Below are positions 18,054 to 26,753 of a DNA stretch of 64,000 nucleotides, piece by piece. Under the pieces are notes generated by a model that did not search any database, had not been told where the DNA came from, and was given only the letters and a program-made list of their open reading frames with translations. The stretch's first letter is position 1. The number at the start of each line of letters is the position of its first letter. Location of the stretch: NCBI RefSeq assembly GCF_042726155.1, contig NZ_JBHXHV010000004.1:124001-188000 (forward strand), given 5' to 3'. Both the position numbers and the translations under genes were made by a program. The DNA comes from Leucobacter sp042726155. Lineage in GTDB: Bacteria > Actinomycetota > Actinomycetes > Actinomycetales > Microbacteriaceae.

Positions 18054-18571
18054 TTCGCATTGGCACGGGGTTTGACGTGCATGCGTATGAGCGCGCGGGG
18101 TCAGTGGGGTCTGCAGTTGCCGGCGCGACCGGTGGGGTCGCATCGCCGCTGCGGCTTGCCGGGCTCGATTGGCCAGGCGAACCCGCGCTGGTAGGTCACA
18201 GCGATGGCGACGCGGTATGTCACGCGGTGGTCGACGCCCTCCTCTCGGCCGCGGGCCTGGGCGACATCGGCGAGCTCGTCGGCGTTGATGAACCGGGCGC
18301 GGCAGGCGCGGCGAGCACTGGTTTTGTGCGCGACGCGGTGGCTCGACTCGCGGAGGAGGGGTGGACGACGATCAACGTGTCCGTGCAGATTGTCGGCAAT
18401 CGTCCCCGGTTCGCGGCGCGCAGGGCGGAGGCGCAGGAGGTGATGTCGGCGCTCGTCGGTGCCCCCGTCTCGCTCGCCGCCACGACGACCGACCACCTCG
18501 GCTTCACGGGCCGCGGCGAGGGCCTGGCGGTCATAGCCACTGCCCTGATTGAGCGAACCCTGGCCCCCTAA
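18050..18571 (+). CDS. ispF: 2-C-methyl-D-erythritol 2,4-cyclodiphosphate synthase
   Basis: 173 residues from GTG 18050, overlapping the ispD stop (GTGA). Converts CDP-ME 2-phosphate to the cyclic diphosphate in the MEP pathway. Zinc ligands are visible: RIGTGFDVHAYE (Asp and His near 8-10) and GHSDGDAVCHAVVDALL. The C-terminus has the family TTTDHLGFTGRGEGLAVIAT signature. An insertion of about 15 residues, rich in Gly, Ala and Ser, follows the first motif (residues about 14-32) and is longer than in most homologues. Forms a trimer in the cytoplasm. Confidence 0.94.
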   Translation: MIRIGTGFDVHAYERAGSVGSAVAGATGGVASPLRLAGLDWPGEPALVGHSDGDAVCHAVVDALLSAAGLGDIGELVGVDEPGAAGAASTGFVRDAVARLAEEGWTTINVSVQIVGNRPRFAARRAEAQEVMSALVGAPVSLAATTTDHLGFTGRGEGLAVIATALIERTLAP

Positions 18572-18631
18572 CCCTCTACCCCCTCCTGCTCTCCCCCTCT
18601 ACCCCTCCCTTTCTCCCCCTCTTTACCCCCA

Positions 18632-18691
18632 CGCGGGTGAGCAATTCTCGACACTTTCCGGGCGCTGAGTGACAAAAATTGCTCACCCGCG
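18632..18691. terminator. Long inverted repeat between convergent ispF and purM
   Basis: Arms 18632-18655 and 18668-18691 pair over 24 positions with three mismatches; the outer 15 bp (CGCGGGTGAGCAATT against AATTGCTCACCCGCG) are perfect. The loop is 12 bases. A pyrimidine-rich tract of C, T and few A precedes it (18572-18630). Probably a bidirectional terminator, longer than most; see findings. Confidence 0.6.
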
Positions 18692-18731
18692 AGGGGGCCG
18701 AAAGGCAGAGGGGCCAGGGAGCTTGGGCTCG

Positions 18732-19841
18732 CTAGTTCTTGTAGGAGCCCACCAGGCGCACCGCGCCGCCCTGCACGCCCTTTGCGCCCTGCTCGAAGCC
18801 ATTGAAGTCGCGCTCGGTCGCCGAGACTGTGCCCGCTACCCAGGCATCGAGGCCCTCAGCGGTCAGCGCGGCGGCGACGTGCTGCGCCGAGGCGGCGTCA
18901 ACAATCGCGAACATGCCGATGCCGAGGTTCCACGCCCCCTCGACAGATTCCAGGGTGTGCCCGCCAAGATCGGCGAGGTGCCGGAAGACCGGCAGTGGAG
19001 ACCAGACTCCGCGATCCAGCTCTGTCCAGGTGCCGACCGGCAGCACGCGCGCCAGGTTTGCCGCGATGCCGCCACCCGTAACGTGCGAGAGCGCGTGGAT
19101 CGCGCCGTCGAGCGCGGGGTCATCGAGCACCCGCAGTAGCGGCGACGTGTAAAGCGCGGTCGGCACGAGCAGCGCCTCGCCGTAGCTCGCGCCAAGCTCC
19201 GCGCTGTGATCGGTGTACGTGACGCCCTGCTCGGCCAGAATGTGGCGCACGAGCGAGAAGCCGTTCGAGTGCAGCCCTGAGGCGCCGAGAGCGAGAATCA
19301 CGTCGCCGTCGACGACGCGCTCCGGGCCAAGTACGCGGTCGGCCTCGACCACGCCGACGGCCGCACCGGCCACGTCGTAGTCATCGACACCGAGCAGGCC
19401 GGGGTGTTCAGCGGTCTCGCCGCCCACAAGCGCGGTGCCCGTGGCTTCGCACGCCTCCGCGATGCCGCGCACGATGTCGGCGATGCGCTGGGGCACCACC
19501 TTGCCGCAGGCGATGTAGTCGGTCATCGCGAGCGGTTTCGCGCCGACGACGACGATGTCGTCAACGATCATCGCCACGAGGTCTTGCCCGATGGTGTGGT
19601 GAATATCCATCGCCTGCGCGATCGCGACCTTCGTGCCGACTCCGTCTGTGGCACTCGCGAGGAGCGGCCGGCGGTAATCCTTCAGTGCTGACACGTCGAA
19701 CAGCCCTGCGAATCCGCCGACGCCGCCGATCACTTCTGGGCCGTGAGTCCGCGAGACGGCGGACTTCATCAGCTCGACGGCCAGATCACCGGCTGCGGTG
19801 TCGACTCCGGACTGGGCATAGATCGACGCGTTTTCGCTCAC
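18732..19841 (-). CDS. purM: Phosphoribosylformylglycinamidine cyclo-ligase
   Basis: 369 residues from a GTG start. Fifth step of purine synthesis: FGAM plus ATP gives AIR. Family motifs: YAQSGVDTAAGDLAVELMK near the N-terminus, GGVGGFAGLFDVS, the ATP-binding ATDGVGTKVAIAQAM, VGGETAEHPG, LGASGLHSNGFSLVR, and HVTGGGIAANLARVLP. Divergent from purF; the shared short intergenic region probably carries both promoters. Convergent with ispF. Confidence 0.95.
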   Translation of the reverse strand: MSENASIYAQSGVDTAAGDLAVELMKSAVSRTHGPEVIGGVGGFAGLFDVSALKDYRRPLLASATDGVGTKVAIAQAMDIHHTIGQDLVAMIVDDIVVVGAKPLAMTDYIACGKVVPQRIADIVRGIAEACEATGTALVGGETAEHPGLLGVDDYDVAGAAVGVVEADRVLGPERVVDGDVILALGASGLHSNGFSLVRHILAEQGVTYTDHSAELGASYGEALLVPTALYTSPLLRVLDDPALDGAIHALSHVTGGGIAANLARVLPVGTWTELDRGVWSPLPVFRHLADLGGHTLESVEGAWNLGIGMFAIVDAASAQHVAAALTAEGLDAWVAGTVSATERDFNGFEQGAKGVQGGAVRLVGSYKN

Positions 19842-19847
19842 GCATCC

Positions 19848-19853
19848 AGAGTA
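19848..19853 (-). promoter_or_regulatory. Candidate -10 box of a leaderless purM transcript
   Basis: TACTCT on the minus strand lies 6 bases before GTG 19841, the spacing expected if the mRNA starts at the GTG. No -35 recognised. Confidence 0.4.
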
Positions 19854-19964
19854 CCTTGCGCCGCGACCGGCAAGGATCGCTCACCCGGCAGGGTGTGGGA
19901 CACTAGTGAGTGCGTCAACTCGACTCGACGCGCCACCCACCTCGCAGGGAGCATTCAATACAGC

Positions 19965-21425
19965 ATGTGCGGCATTGTCGGAATCGTCTCGCCCGAACCC
20001 GTAAACCAGCAGGTATATGACAGCTTGCTGCTGCTGCAGCACCGCGGCCAAGACTCTACGGGTATCGCCACGCTCGACGGTGACGTCTTCCACATGGTGA
20101 AGGCGAAGGGTCAAGTGCGCGAGGCGTACCGCACCCGCGACATGCGCAGCCTCACCGGCAACGTCGGCCTCGGCCACGTGCGCTACGCCACCCGCGGGTC
20201 CGCGGCCGCAGAAGACGAGGCTCAGCCGTTCTACGTGGGCGCCCCGTACGGCATCATCCTCGTGCACAACGGCAACCTCACGAACACCCGCGAGTTGACA
20301 GCCGACCTGTACAACGTCGACCGTCGCCACCTCAATACGCACTCCGACACCGAGCTACTGCTCAACGTCCTCGCAAACGAACTCCAGTCGACCATCAGCG
20401 GCCTGTCACTCGACGCCGAGCAGGTCTTCAGCGCCGTCTCACGCGTGCATGAGCGTGTCGAGGGCTCATACGCCGCGATCGCCCTGATCGCCGGTTACGG
20501 GTTGCTGGCATTCCGAGACCCGTTCGGGATCCGCCCGCTCGTTCTCGGCCGCCGCACGAGCGCGAGCCGCGCCGATGAGTGGGTCGTCGCTTCAGAATCG
20601 CTCGTGCTTGAATCCGGCGGCTACGAGCGGGTGCGCGACGTCGAGCCGGGCGAAGCGATCCTCATCTCCCCCGATGGCAAGATGTCGTCGCAGCAGTGCG
20701 CCAAGGCGACGAAGCTCGTGCCCTGCGCCTTCGAGTACATCTATCTCGCTCGCCCCGACTCGGTGCTCAGCGGCATATCGGTGTATGAGGCTCGACTCCG
20801 CCTCGGCGACGTACTCGCCGAGCAGGTCAGCGCCGAACTCCCCGACGTCGAGATCGACGTCGTCATGCCGATTCCCGATTCGGGACGACCGAGCGCCATG
20901 CAGCTCGCTCAGCGCCTGGGCGTGCCGTACCGCGAGGGCTTCTTCAAGAATCACTACGTCGGCCGCACGTTCATCATGCCTGGGCAGGCGGTGCGCAAGC
21001 GCAGCGTGCGCCAGAAGCTGAACGCAATGAGCTCAGAGTTTGCAGGCAAGAACGTATTGCTCGTCGACGACTCGATCGTGCGCGGCACCACCTCGCGCGA
21101 GATCGTCGAGATGGCCCGCGCTGCGGGTGCGAAATCCGTGATCTTCGCCTCGGCAGCTCCCCCGGTCATCTTCCCGCACGTGTACGGCATCAACATGCCG
21201 TCCCGCAAAGAACTTATCGCTCACGGCCGCACCGCCGCCGAGATCGCCACCGACCTCAACGCTGACCACCTCGTATACATGAGCGTCGAGGGCATGAATC
21301 GCGCGATTCTCGCCGGTCAAGATCGCGTCACCGAGCTTGAGCAGAGCTGCTTCACCGGCGAGTACATCACCGGCAACATCGACGAGGAATACCTTTCCTG
21401 GGTCGAGGCGACGCAGGAAAGCTGA
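19965..21425 (+). CDS. purF: Amidophosphoribosyltransferase
   Basis: 486 residues from ATG 19965; the upstream open frame is antisense to purM. First committed step of purine synthesis: PRPP plus glutamine gives phosphoribosylamine. Cys 2 (MCGIVGIVS) becomes the N-terminal nucleophile of the glutaminase domain; LLLQHRGQDSTGIAT and GHVRYATRGS are typical. The phosphoribosyltransferase domain has the PRPP loop VLLVDDSIVRGTTSREIV near residue 365. Late AGGGAG-type RBS 13 bases upstream. Feedback by AMP/GMP is expected from the family. Confidence 0.96.
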   Translation: MCGIVGIVSPEPVNQQVYDSLLLLQHRGQDSTGIATLDGDVFHMVKAKGQVREAYRTRDMRSLTGNVGLGHVRYATRGSAAAEDEAQPFYVGAPYGIILVHNGNLTNTRELTADLYNVDRRHLNTHSDTELLLNVLANELQSTISGLSLDAEQVFSAVSRVHERVEGSYAAIALIAGYGLLAFRDPFGIRPLVLGRRTSASRADEWVVASESLVLESGGYERVRDVEPGEAILISPDGKMSSQQCAKATKLVPCAFEYIYLARPDSVLSGISVYEARLRLGDVLAEQVSAELPDVEIDVVMPIPDSGRPSAMQLAQRLGVPYREGFFKNHYVGRTFIMPGQAVRKRSVRQKLNAMSSEFAGKNVLLVDDSIVRGTTSREIVEMARAAGAKSVIFASAAPPVIFPHVYGINMPSRKELIAHGRTAAEIATDLNADHLVYMSVEGMNRAILAGQDRVTELEQSCFTGEYITGNIDEEYLSWVEATQES

Positions 21426-21456
21426 GGCCTTCTCAGCCTCCGCCCACTCACGCATC

Positions 21457-21912
21457 ATGGCGTTCACGGCATTCGACCTCTACGTTGCGCACGCATTCGG
21501 TTCGGCCGACTGCGTGCGCTCAGTGGTACCCGAGGAGCAGAACAGCGACTACGAGGCCGGGCTAGCGGTGATCGAGGGTGAGCGCTGGCACATTCGCACC
21601 GCTCGTAACACCCCGACCAAGCCGGGCGCGTTCGTTGCGGTGTGGCGCCGGGATGCCGACGGGAACACGGTGCCACTTCCGGGCGACGACGAGTCGAACG
21701 GACTCCTCGTCTTCGTGTCTGACGGAACACGGCGCGGGGTGTTCCGGTTCACGGCAGAACATTTACGGGGACTCGGTGTCACCGAAACCGAGCGCCGACC
21801 GGGCAAACGCGGCTTCCGCGTCTACCCCGCCTGGTGCAGCGGTCTGAACGATCGCGCGACGGCGAGCCAGGCCGCGCAGGCTTCGGCGTTCACCGAGTTC
21901 GCTGCGGCGTAA
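21457..21912 (+). CDS. MepB-like protein
   Basis: 151 residues from ATG 21457. The core WHIRTARNTPTKPGAFVAVWRR, then LLVFVSDGTRRGVFRF and GKRGFRVYPAW matches MepB-family proteins, named after the third gene of the mepRAB multidrug efflux locus in Staphylococcus aureus; its biochemical role is not established. Cytoplasmic, no signal or membrane segment. It begins 31 bases after purF on the same strand, so it may be transcribed with it; no efflux pump is near. Confidence 0.75.
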   Translation: MAFTAFDLYVAHAFGSADCVRSVVPEEQNSDYEAGLAVIEGERWHIRTARNTPTKPGAFVAVWRRDADGNTVPLPGDDESNGLLVFVSDGTRRGVFRFTAEHLRGLGVTETERRPGKRGFRVYPAWCSGLNDRATASQAAQASAFTEFAAA

Positions 21913-21951
21913 CCGGCGCCGCACGTACGCACCGCGACCGGGGACACTCGG

Positions 21952-22362
21952 TTAGCGCGCCGATGTCTCCGGGTCGACCGGGCTCTGGGGCACGGCGGGT
22001 GACGCAGGGGGCTCTGCCGTGCGGCCCGGATCGGCGGGACTTTGCGGTACGGCGGGTGATGCCGGGGGCTCCGCAGTGCGGGCCGGATCAGCGGGGCTCT
22101 GCGGCACAGCGGGCGACGGCGGCGGATCAGCGGGGCGCTCTGGCTCGACCGGGCTCTTCGGCACGGCCGGGGATGCCGGTGTCGGGTCGGCGGAGTCGGC
22201 GCTGCCGGTCGGCTCGACGCGATCCGAACTGACTTCCTTGCGGAGGATCTTCATCGACTGGCCCAGGCTCTTCGCGAGCGCAGGCAGTTTCGGTGCACCA
22301 AACAACAGCAGGATGATGAAGAGAATGGCAACGAGGTGCCATCCCGTGAGATTACCGAGCAT
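21952..22362 (-). CDS. tatA: Twin-arginine translocase subunit TatA, long-tail paralogue
   Basis: 136 residues. The first 46 residues are the TatA fold: one short N-terminal helix (WHLVAILFIILLLFGAPKLP) followed by the hinge and amphipathic helix ALAKSLGQSMKILRKEVSS. Unlike usual TatA, a tail of about 90 residues follows, built of a Pro/Ala/Ser/Glu-rich repeat with 19-residue units (ASPAVPQSPADPGRTAEPP) in about three copies. TatA oligomerises to let folded, twin-arginine proteins cross the membrane. It lies directly downstream of a near-identical second tatA, so a duplication is clear. The tail is an unusual addition. Confidence 0.88.
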   Translation of the reverse strand: MLGNLTGWHLVAILFIILLLFGAPKLPALAKSLGQSMKILRKEVSSDRVEPTGSADSADPTPASPAVPKSPVEPERPADPPPSPAVPQSPADPARTAEPPASPAVPQSPADPGRTAEPPASPAVPQSPVDPETSAR

Positions 22363-22394
22363 GAGAAACGGCTCCGATCGTCGCGATATACAGC

Positions 22395-22589
22395 TTAGGA
22401 AGCGTCGGTCTTGGGCTCAGCGGTCTTCGCCTCTACCGTGGTGTCGGCGTCACTGCTGACCTCCTTGCGGAGGATCTTCATCGACTGGCCGAGGCTCTTT
22501 GCGAGCGCGGGCAGCTTCGGCGCACCGAACATGAGCAGGATGATGAACAGAACGGCGATGAGGTGCCACCCCGAGAGGTTTCCGAGCAT
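22395..22589 (-). CDS. tatA: Twin-arginine translocase subunit TatA, short paralogue
   Basis: 64 residues, shorter than the usual 80-90. Residues 1-46 match the downstream paralogue at all but about four positions (MLGNLSGWHLIAVLFIILLMFG). Membrane helix, FGAPKLPALAKSLG hinge and amphipathic helix all present; the tail is short and acidic. Lies 32 bases upstream of the long-tailed copy on the same strand, so both are likely one transcript. No tatC in the window. Confidence 0.9.
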   Translation of the reverse strand: MLGNLSGWHLIAVLFIILLMFGAPKLPALAKSLGQSMKILRKEVSSDADTTVEAKTAEPKTDAS

Positions 22590-22619
22590 TCGAGATTCTC
22601 CGAATCGTAGTTGTGTGGA

Positions 22620-22952
22620 TTATCGCACGTCGGACTGAATGGCGACACCGGTGCCGCGCTGGCGGCGCACGGCCAGTCCGAGCAGCAGCGCGACGAGTCC
22701 GCCGACGCCCGCACCGATCGCCGCGCCGATCAGTGCCATGAATCCGACGACCTGACCGAGCGTGTACTCCGCTCCCTCCGCAACCGGGAAGAACAGGCAC
22801 GCAAGCATGGCGACAACTGCGCCAACGACGATGCCCGCGATCAGCAGCCGCACGACTCGCACGGAGCGCTGCAGGGTGACCTCGCGCTCCGTCACTTCGA
22901 CGACAGGCTCGTGCTCTGTCGGGACGACTGCTTCGGGATCGGGTTGACTCAT
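22620..22952 (-). CDS. Small two-helix membrane protein, unknown
   Basis: 110 residues. The acidic N-terminus (about 30 residues, Glu/Pro/Val-rich) is followed by two hydrophobic segments, VRLLIAGIVVGAVVAMLACLFF and VVGFMALIGAAIGAGVGGLVALLLGLAV (Gly-zipper-like), then a short basic end. No known domain recognised. Lies 30 bases upstream of the tatA pair on the same strand, so co-expression is plausible; no functional link is proven. Confidence 0.65.
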   Translation of the reverse strand: MSQPDPEAVVPTEHEPVVEVTEREVTLQRSVRVVRLLIAGIVVGAVVAMLACLFFPVAEGAEYTLGQVVGFMALIGAAIGAGVGGLVALLLGLAVRRQRGTGVAIQSDVR

Positions 22953-23016
22953 GCCTCTATTGTCTCAGCCTCCGCTGGGTGCTCGCGCACCACCCTGAGA
23001 GCGCCTCCCCCGGGCG

Positions 23017-23373
23017 CTATCGCACCAGCGGCAGGAGGTTTCCCAGTACGGCGCGGGATCCCGAAGCGATGACCCTTGCGTCGCTGACGGCGGTGTCCCA
23101 GTCGAGTTCTCCACACGCCATCGCGATCCACGTCTTCGCATCGGTTTCAATGACGTTCGGGGGTGTACCACGCGTGTGCCGCGGGCCGCTCACGCACTGC
23201 GTCGCGCCGTACGGCGGCACGCGCACCTCCACGGTGTTGCCCGGCGCGCGCTCCGCCAGCTCCTCGAGCAGGTACCGCACCGCGGTTGCCACGTCTGCGC
23301 GTGCGGTGCTACCGGCGCGGGCCGCCGCGAGCGCCGCCCGACCGTCATCGATGGAGATCTTCCGTTTGGCCAC
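23017..23373 (-). CDS. Sterol-carrier-family (SCP2-like) small protein
   Basis: 118 residues, cytoplasmic. An N-terminal helical segment (RKISIDDGRAALAAARAG, then RADVATAVRYLLEELAERAPG) precedes a beta-rich half (NTVEVRVPPYGATQCVSGPRHTRGTPPNVIE, then WIAMACGELDW). This matches the small sterol-carrier-family proteins found divergently next to purD in actinobacteria; a bound ligand has not been shown for this group as far as I know. The intergenic gap to purD is 37 bases. Confidence 0.75.
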   Translation of the reverse strand: MAKRKISIDDGRAALAAARAGSTARADVATAVRYLLEELAERAPGNTVEVRVPPYGATQCVSGPRHTRGTPPNVIETDAKTWIAMACGELDWDTAVSDARVIASGSRAVLGNLLPLVR

Positions 23374-23410
23374 GTGCTCAGCCTATCCACGCCCCGGTAT
23401 TCTGGAGCGC

Positions 23411-24664
23411 GTGAAGATTCTCGTCTTGGGCCCCGGCGCCCGCGAACACGCCATCGTCCTCGCTCTGCTCGCTGAAGATGCCGATCACGACATCGTCTGC
23501 GCTCCCGGCAATGCCGGCATCGCGGCGAGTGGGGTGGAGACACCCGAGCTCGCCTACACCGATCCGGCAGCGGTCGCCGCATTCGTGCAGGATCGCGCGT
23601 TCGATCTCGTGATCATCGGCCCCGAGGCGCCCCTCGTCGCCGGTGTCGCAGACCCGCTTCGAGCAGCCGGCATCCCCGTATTCGGGCCAGACGAAGCCGC
23701 AGCCCAGTTGGAGGGCTCGAAAGCCTTCGCGAAGCGCGTCATGGACGAGGCCGGAGTGCCGACCGGCCGCGCAGCGCGCGTCACCTCGGTGGAGGAGGCC
23801 GGCGCGGTGCTCGACGAATTCGGTGCACCGTACGTAGTGAAGGCCGACGGGCTGGCCGCTGGCAAGGGCGTGCTCGTCACCGGGAACCGCGACGACGCAA
23901 TCGCTCACGTGGCCACGTGGGCGCCGCACGGCGAGGTGCTCGTCGAGGAATTTCTCGACGGTCAGGAAGTCTCGCTGTTCTTCTTCGCAGACGGTCACGA
24001 CGTGCTGCCGCTCAGCCCCGCTCAGGATTACAAGCGCATCTTCGACGGCGACGAGGGCCCCAACACGGGCGGCATGGGCGCCTACTCGCCGCTGCCGTGG
24101 GTGGCAGACGACTTCGTGGCTGAGATCACCCGCACGGTCGCGCTGCCGACCGTGCGCCAGCTCGAATCGGAGGGCACACCGTTTATCGGGCTGCTCTACT
24201 GCGGCCTGATCGTCACCTCGAAGGGTGTGCGCGTCATCGAATTCAACGCACGCTTTGGCGACCCTGAGACGCAGGTGGTGCTCGCGCGGCTCGAATCCCC
24301 GCTGAGCCAGTACCTACTCGCGTCGGCGAACGGCGATCTTGCCGCCCAGCCCGAGCCCGTATTCTCGCCAGATCCCGCCGTAATCGTGGTGGTCGCAAGC
24401 GAGGGGTACCCCGGCGACGTGGTCACCGGGCGCCCGATCACCGGCATCAACGAAGCTGAGCAAATCGCGGGCGTGCACGTGGTGCACGCGGCGACTGCGC
24501 GCACCGAAGACGGCGGCTGGATCGCGACCGGCGGGCGCGTGCTCGGCGTCGTGGCGCGCGGCGCCGACTTTGCCGAGGCCCGCGCTCGCGCTTACGAGGG
24601 TGTCTCGCGCATCTCGCTCGAGGGCAGCCAGTCCCGCACAGACATCGCCGCCCGCGTGGCGTAG
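23411..24664 (+). CDS. purD: Phosphoribosylamine-glycine ligase
   Basis: 417 residues from GTG 23411 (MKILVLGPGAREHAI); the frame is open upstream but that part is antisense to the neighbouring genes. A short-spaced GGAG precedes it. ATP-grasp enzyme making glycinamide ribonucleotide, second purine step. Landmarks: GPEAPLVAGVAD, YVVKADGLAAGKGVLV, ILVEEFLDGQEVSLFFFAD-like segment near 180, NTGGMGAYSPLPW and IEFNARFGDPETQVVL (metal-binding Glu/Asn). Standard length and full motifs. Confidence 0.95.
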   Translation: MKILVLGPGAREHAIVLALLAEDADHDIVCAPGNAGIAASGVETPELAYTDPAAVAAFVQDRAFDLVIIGPEAPLVAGVADPLRAAGIPVFGPDEAAAQLEGSKAFAKRVMDEAGVPTGRAARVTSVEEAGAVLDEFGAPYVVKADGLAAGKGVLVTGNRDDAIAHVATWAPHGEVLVEEFLDGQEVSLFFFADGHDVLPLSPAQDYKRIFDGDEGPNTGGMGAYSPLPWVADDFVAEITRTVALPTVRQLESEGTPFIGLLYCGLIVTSKGVRVIEFNARFGDPETQVVLARLESPLSQYLLASANGDLAAQPEPVFSPDPAVIVVVASEGYPGDVVTGRPITGINEAEQIAGVHVVHAATARTEDGGWIATGGRVLGVVARGADFAEARARAYEGVSRISLEGSQSRTDIAARVA

Positions 24665-24693
24665 CGCTCGGCTAGTTCCCCGGCAATGGCCGG

Positions 24694-25590
24694 TTAGTTG
24701 CCGCGGATGAGTGTGTCGAAGTCAGGCTCTTCGGGGTCTTCGCGCTCTTCTTTCAGCTCCGAGGCGACCTCGGGCTCGGGCTCAACTTCGGGCTCGAGCT
24801 CGGGCTCAACTTCGGGCTCGAGCTCGGGCGCAACTTCGGGCTCGGGCTCGGGCTCGACCTCAGCCTCGGCTCCCCGCCCCCGGTCGAGCTCGTCGCGGTC
24901 GATTTGAACAGTCTCATCGAGGTCTGCCGGCTCGTCAGTGACGACAGCGACCGGACCGGTTTCAAGCTCCGGGTGGTCGCCGACGGCCGGCTCGGCCTCA
25001 AGTTCAAGCTCTTCATCGCTCGACTCTGCGCGAGCGTCGGTGTCTGAAAGCTCATCGTCTTCAAGCTCACCGTCGACCTCCGGCGCCACGACCTCAAGCG
25101 CGCCGACTGCGGCTGCGGCCACCGGCGCGGCGTCTCGCTCACCGAAAGCACCCGCGGACTGTGCCGCCTCAAGCGCGGTCACCAGGTCGCGCAGCAGCAC
25201 CTGCCATCCCTCTTGCGATGCGGCGGCGCGTTCAGCAGCGGCGGGGAGCGCGTCGAATCCCGTTTCGGTAACCGTGATTCCGGTATCAAGGCCCTGGGTG
25301 CGCAGCGTGACGAGCACCGCAGTGTCGCGATCGTCACCCGCTTCGCGCCAGGTGAACCCGATCGCGTGGCCCTCGACCCAGACGTCGACGACTCCGGCGG
25401 CATCGCGGCTCACCGCGTCGTCGCCCTCTCCCTCGGACCAGCGCTCGGCGACGGTGCCGCCGACGCGAGCGTCGAGCTGAAGCTCTGGCCACCACTCCGC
25501 GCGGCGATCTTGCTCCACGAGGTAGGTCCAGGCTGCTGCGCGCTCGACGCCCACTCGACTCCGCGCCACCACAGGCCCCAGCGGGATCAT
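24694..25590 (-). CDS. SRPBCC (START/AHSA1-like) domain protein with long acidic tail
   Basis: 298 residues from ATG 25590, chosen because AGGAGA lies five bases upstream; an earlier start at 25650 is possible but less supported. Residues about 1-140 look like a SRPBCC/AHSA1 lipid- or small-ligand-binding domain (VGVERAAAWTYLVEQDRRAEWWPELQLDAR, then VDVWVEGHAIGFTW). From about 160 a strongly acidic region begins, ending in tandem Pro/Glu/Val/Leu repeats (EPEVEPELEPEV-type) about 24700-24860. Function unknown; a disordered tail is likely. Convergent with purD and divergent from purC. Confidence 0.7.
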   Translation of the reverse strand: MIPLGPVVARSRVGVERAAAWTYLVEQDRRAEWWPELQLDARVGGTVAERWSEGEGDDAVSRDAAGVVDVWVEGHAIGFTWREAGDDRDTAVLVTLRTQGLDTGITVTETGFDALPAAAERAAASQEGWQVLLRDLVTALEAAQSAGAFGERDAAPVAAAAVGALEVVAPEVDGELEDDELSDTDARAESSDEELELEAEPAVGDHPELETGPVAVVTDEPADLDETVQIDRDELDRGRGAEAEVEPEPEPEVAPELEPEVEPELEPEVEPEPEVASELKEEREDPEEPDFDTLIRGN

Positions 25591-25820
25591 AGTTCTCCTC
25601 ATATCGCTCGCACCGACCCCTCCGATCGGTTGCCCGAATACTTCGCGCACGCGTGAAATTCGGGCTTAACACAGAGCGTAACTGCACCCGCTGACATCTT
25701 TGTTCCAAACCGGGTGATTTACAGGCGAATACTGCCCAAATCGAGATGTAGGAGACTCGCGCGGCGATCCACCACCGGGTGCGCCGACGAGCGGGGCTCG
25801 CGCAGTGCGAGAATGTTCGG

Positions 25821-26753
25821 GTGACTCATCTCCCCGCTCCCACGCAGCTCGCCGGTTGGACCCACACGTACTCCGGCAAGGTTCGTGACCTGTACACGCC
25901 GGCTAACGGCTCGGCCGCGTATCTCTTGGTCGTCGCGAGCAATCGCGTGAGCGCGTTCGACCACGTGCTCGAGCCGCCGATTGCCGGCAAGGGGGCACTG
26001 CTGACAGCGCTGTCGAACTGGTGGTTCGACCGTATTGAGCTTCCCAACCACCTGGTGCCCGCCGGTGCGGGTGGCGCGGATTCCCCTCCGGCTGTCCCTG
26101 CCGAGGTGGCCGACCGCGCGATGCTGACGCGCAGGCTCGACATGTATCCGATCGAGTGTGTAGTGCGGGGGGCGCTGACCGGATCCGGCTTCGCCGAATA
26201 TGAGCGCACCGGGGCCGTCTGCGGCATCGAGCTGCCTTCCGGTATCGCAGACGGCGATCTGCTCGACACCCCCATCTACACTCCCGCGTACAAGGCGCCG
26301 CTCGGCGAACACGATGAGAACATTACGTTCGAGCGCAGCGTCGAATTGGTCGGCGAAGAGGTCGCGGCTGCCCTGCGTGACGCCTCGCTGAAGATCTTCA
26401 CCGCCGCGCGCGAGCTTGCGGCCGACCGCGGCGTCGTGCTCGCCGACACCAAGTTCGAATTCGGTCGTGATCCGCGCACCGGCGAACTGGTGCTCGCCGA
26501 CGAGGTGCTCACGAGCGATTCCTCGCGGTACTGGGACGCCGCAGTCTACGGCGACGACTCGCTCTCACGTCAGGATCGCCTCGCCTCGTTCGACAAGCAG
26601 ATCGTGCGCAATTGGCTGGCGTCCCACTGGGACAAGACGGGAGAACCGCCCGTACTTCCCGATGAGATCGTCGCGCAGACGTACGACCGATATCGCGAGC
26701 TGTACGTGCGGTTGACCGGCGCCCAGCCGCCGTTCCCCGCGCCCGCCAGCTGA
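25821..26753 (+). CDS. purC: Phosphoribosylaminoimidazole-succinocarboxamide synthase (SAICAR synthetase)
   Basis: 310 residues from GTG 25821. Joins CAIR and aspartate with ATP. Family features: YSGKVRDLYTPANG near residue 20, VVASNRVSAFDHVL, the central RRLDMYPIECVVRGALTGSGFAEY block and LADTKFEFG followed by DEVLTSDSSRYWD. Length matches the eukaryote/actinobacterium-type single enzyme. Starts the purC-purS-purQ run. Confidence 0.95.
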   Translation: MTHLPAPTQLAGWTHTYSGKVRDLYTPANGSAAYLLVVASNRVSAFDHVLEPPIAGKGALLTALSNWWFDRIELPNHLVPAGAGGADSPPAVPAEVADRAMLTRRLDMYPIECVVRGALTGSGFAEYERTGAVCGIELPSGIADGDLLDTPIYTPAYKAPLGEHDENITFERSVELVGEEVAAALRDASLKIFTAARELAADRGVVLADTKFEFGRDPRTGELVLADEVLTSDSSRYWDAAVYGDDSLSRQDRLASFDKQIVRNWLASHWDKTGEPPVLPDEIVAQTYDRYRELYVRLTGAQPPFPAPAS

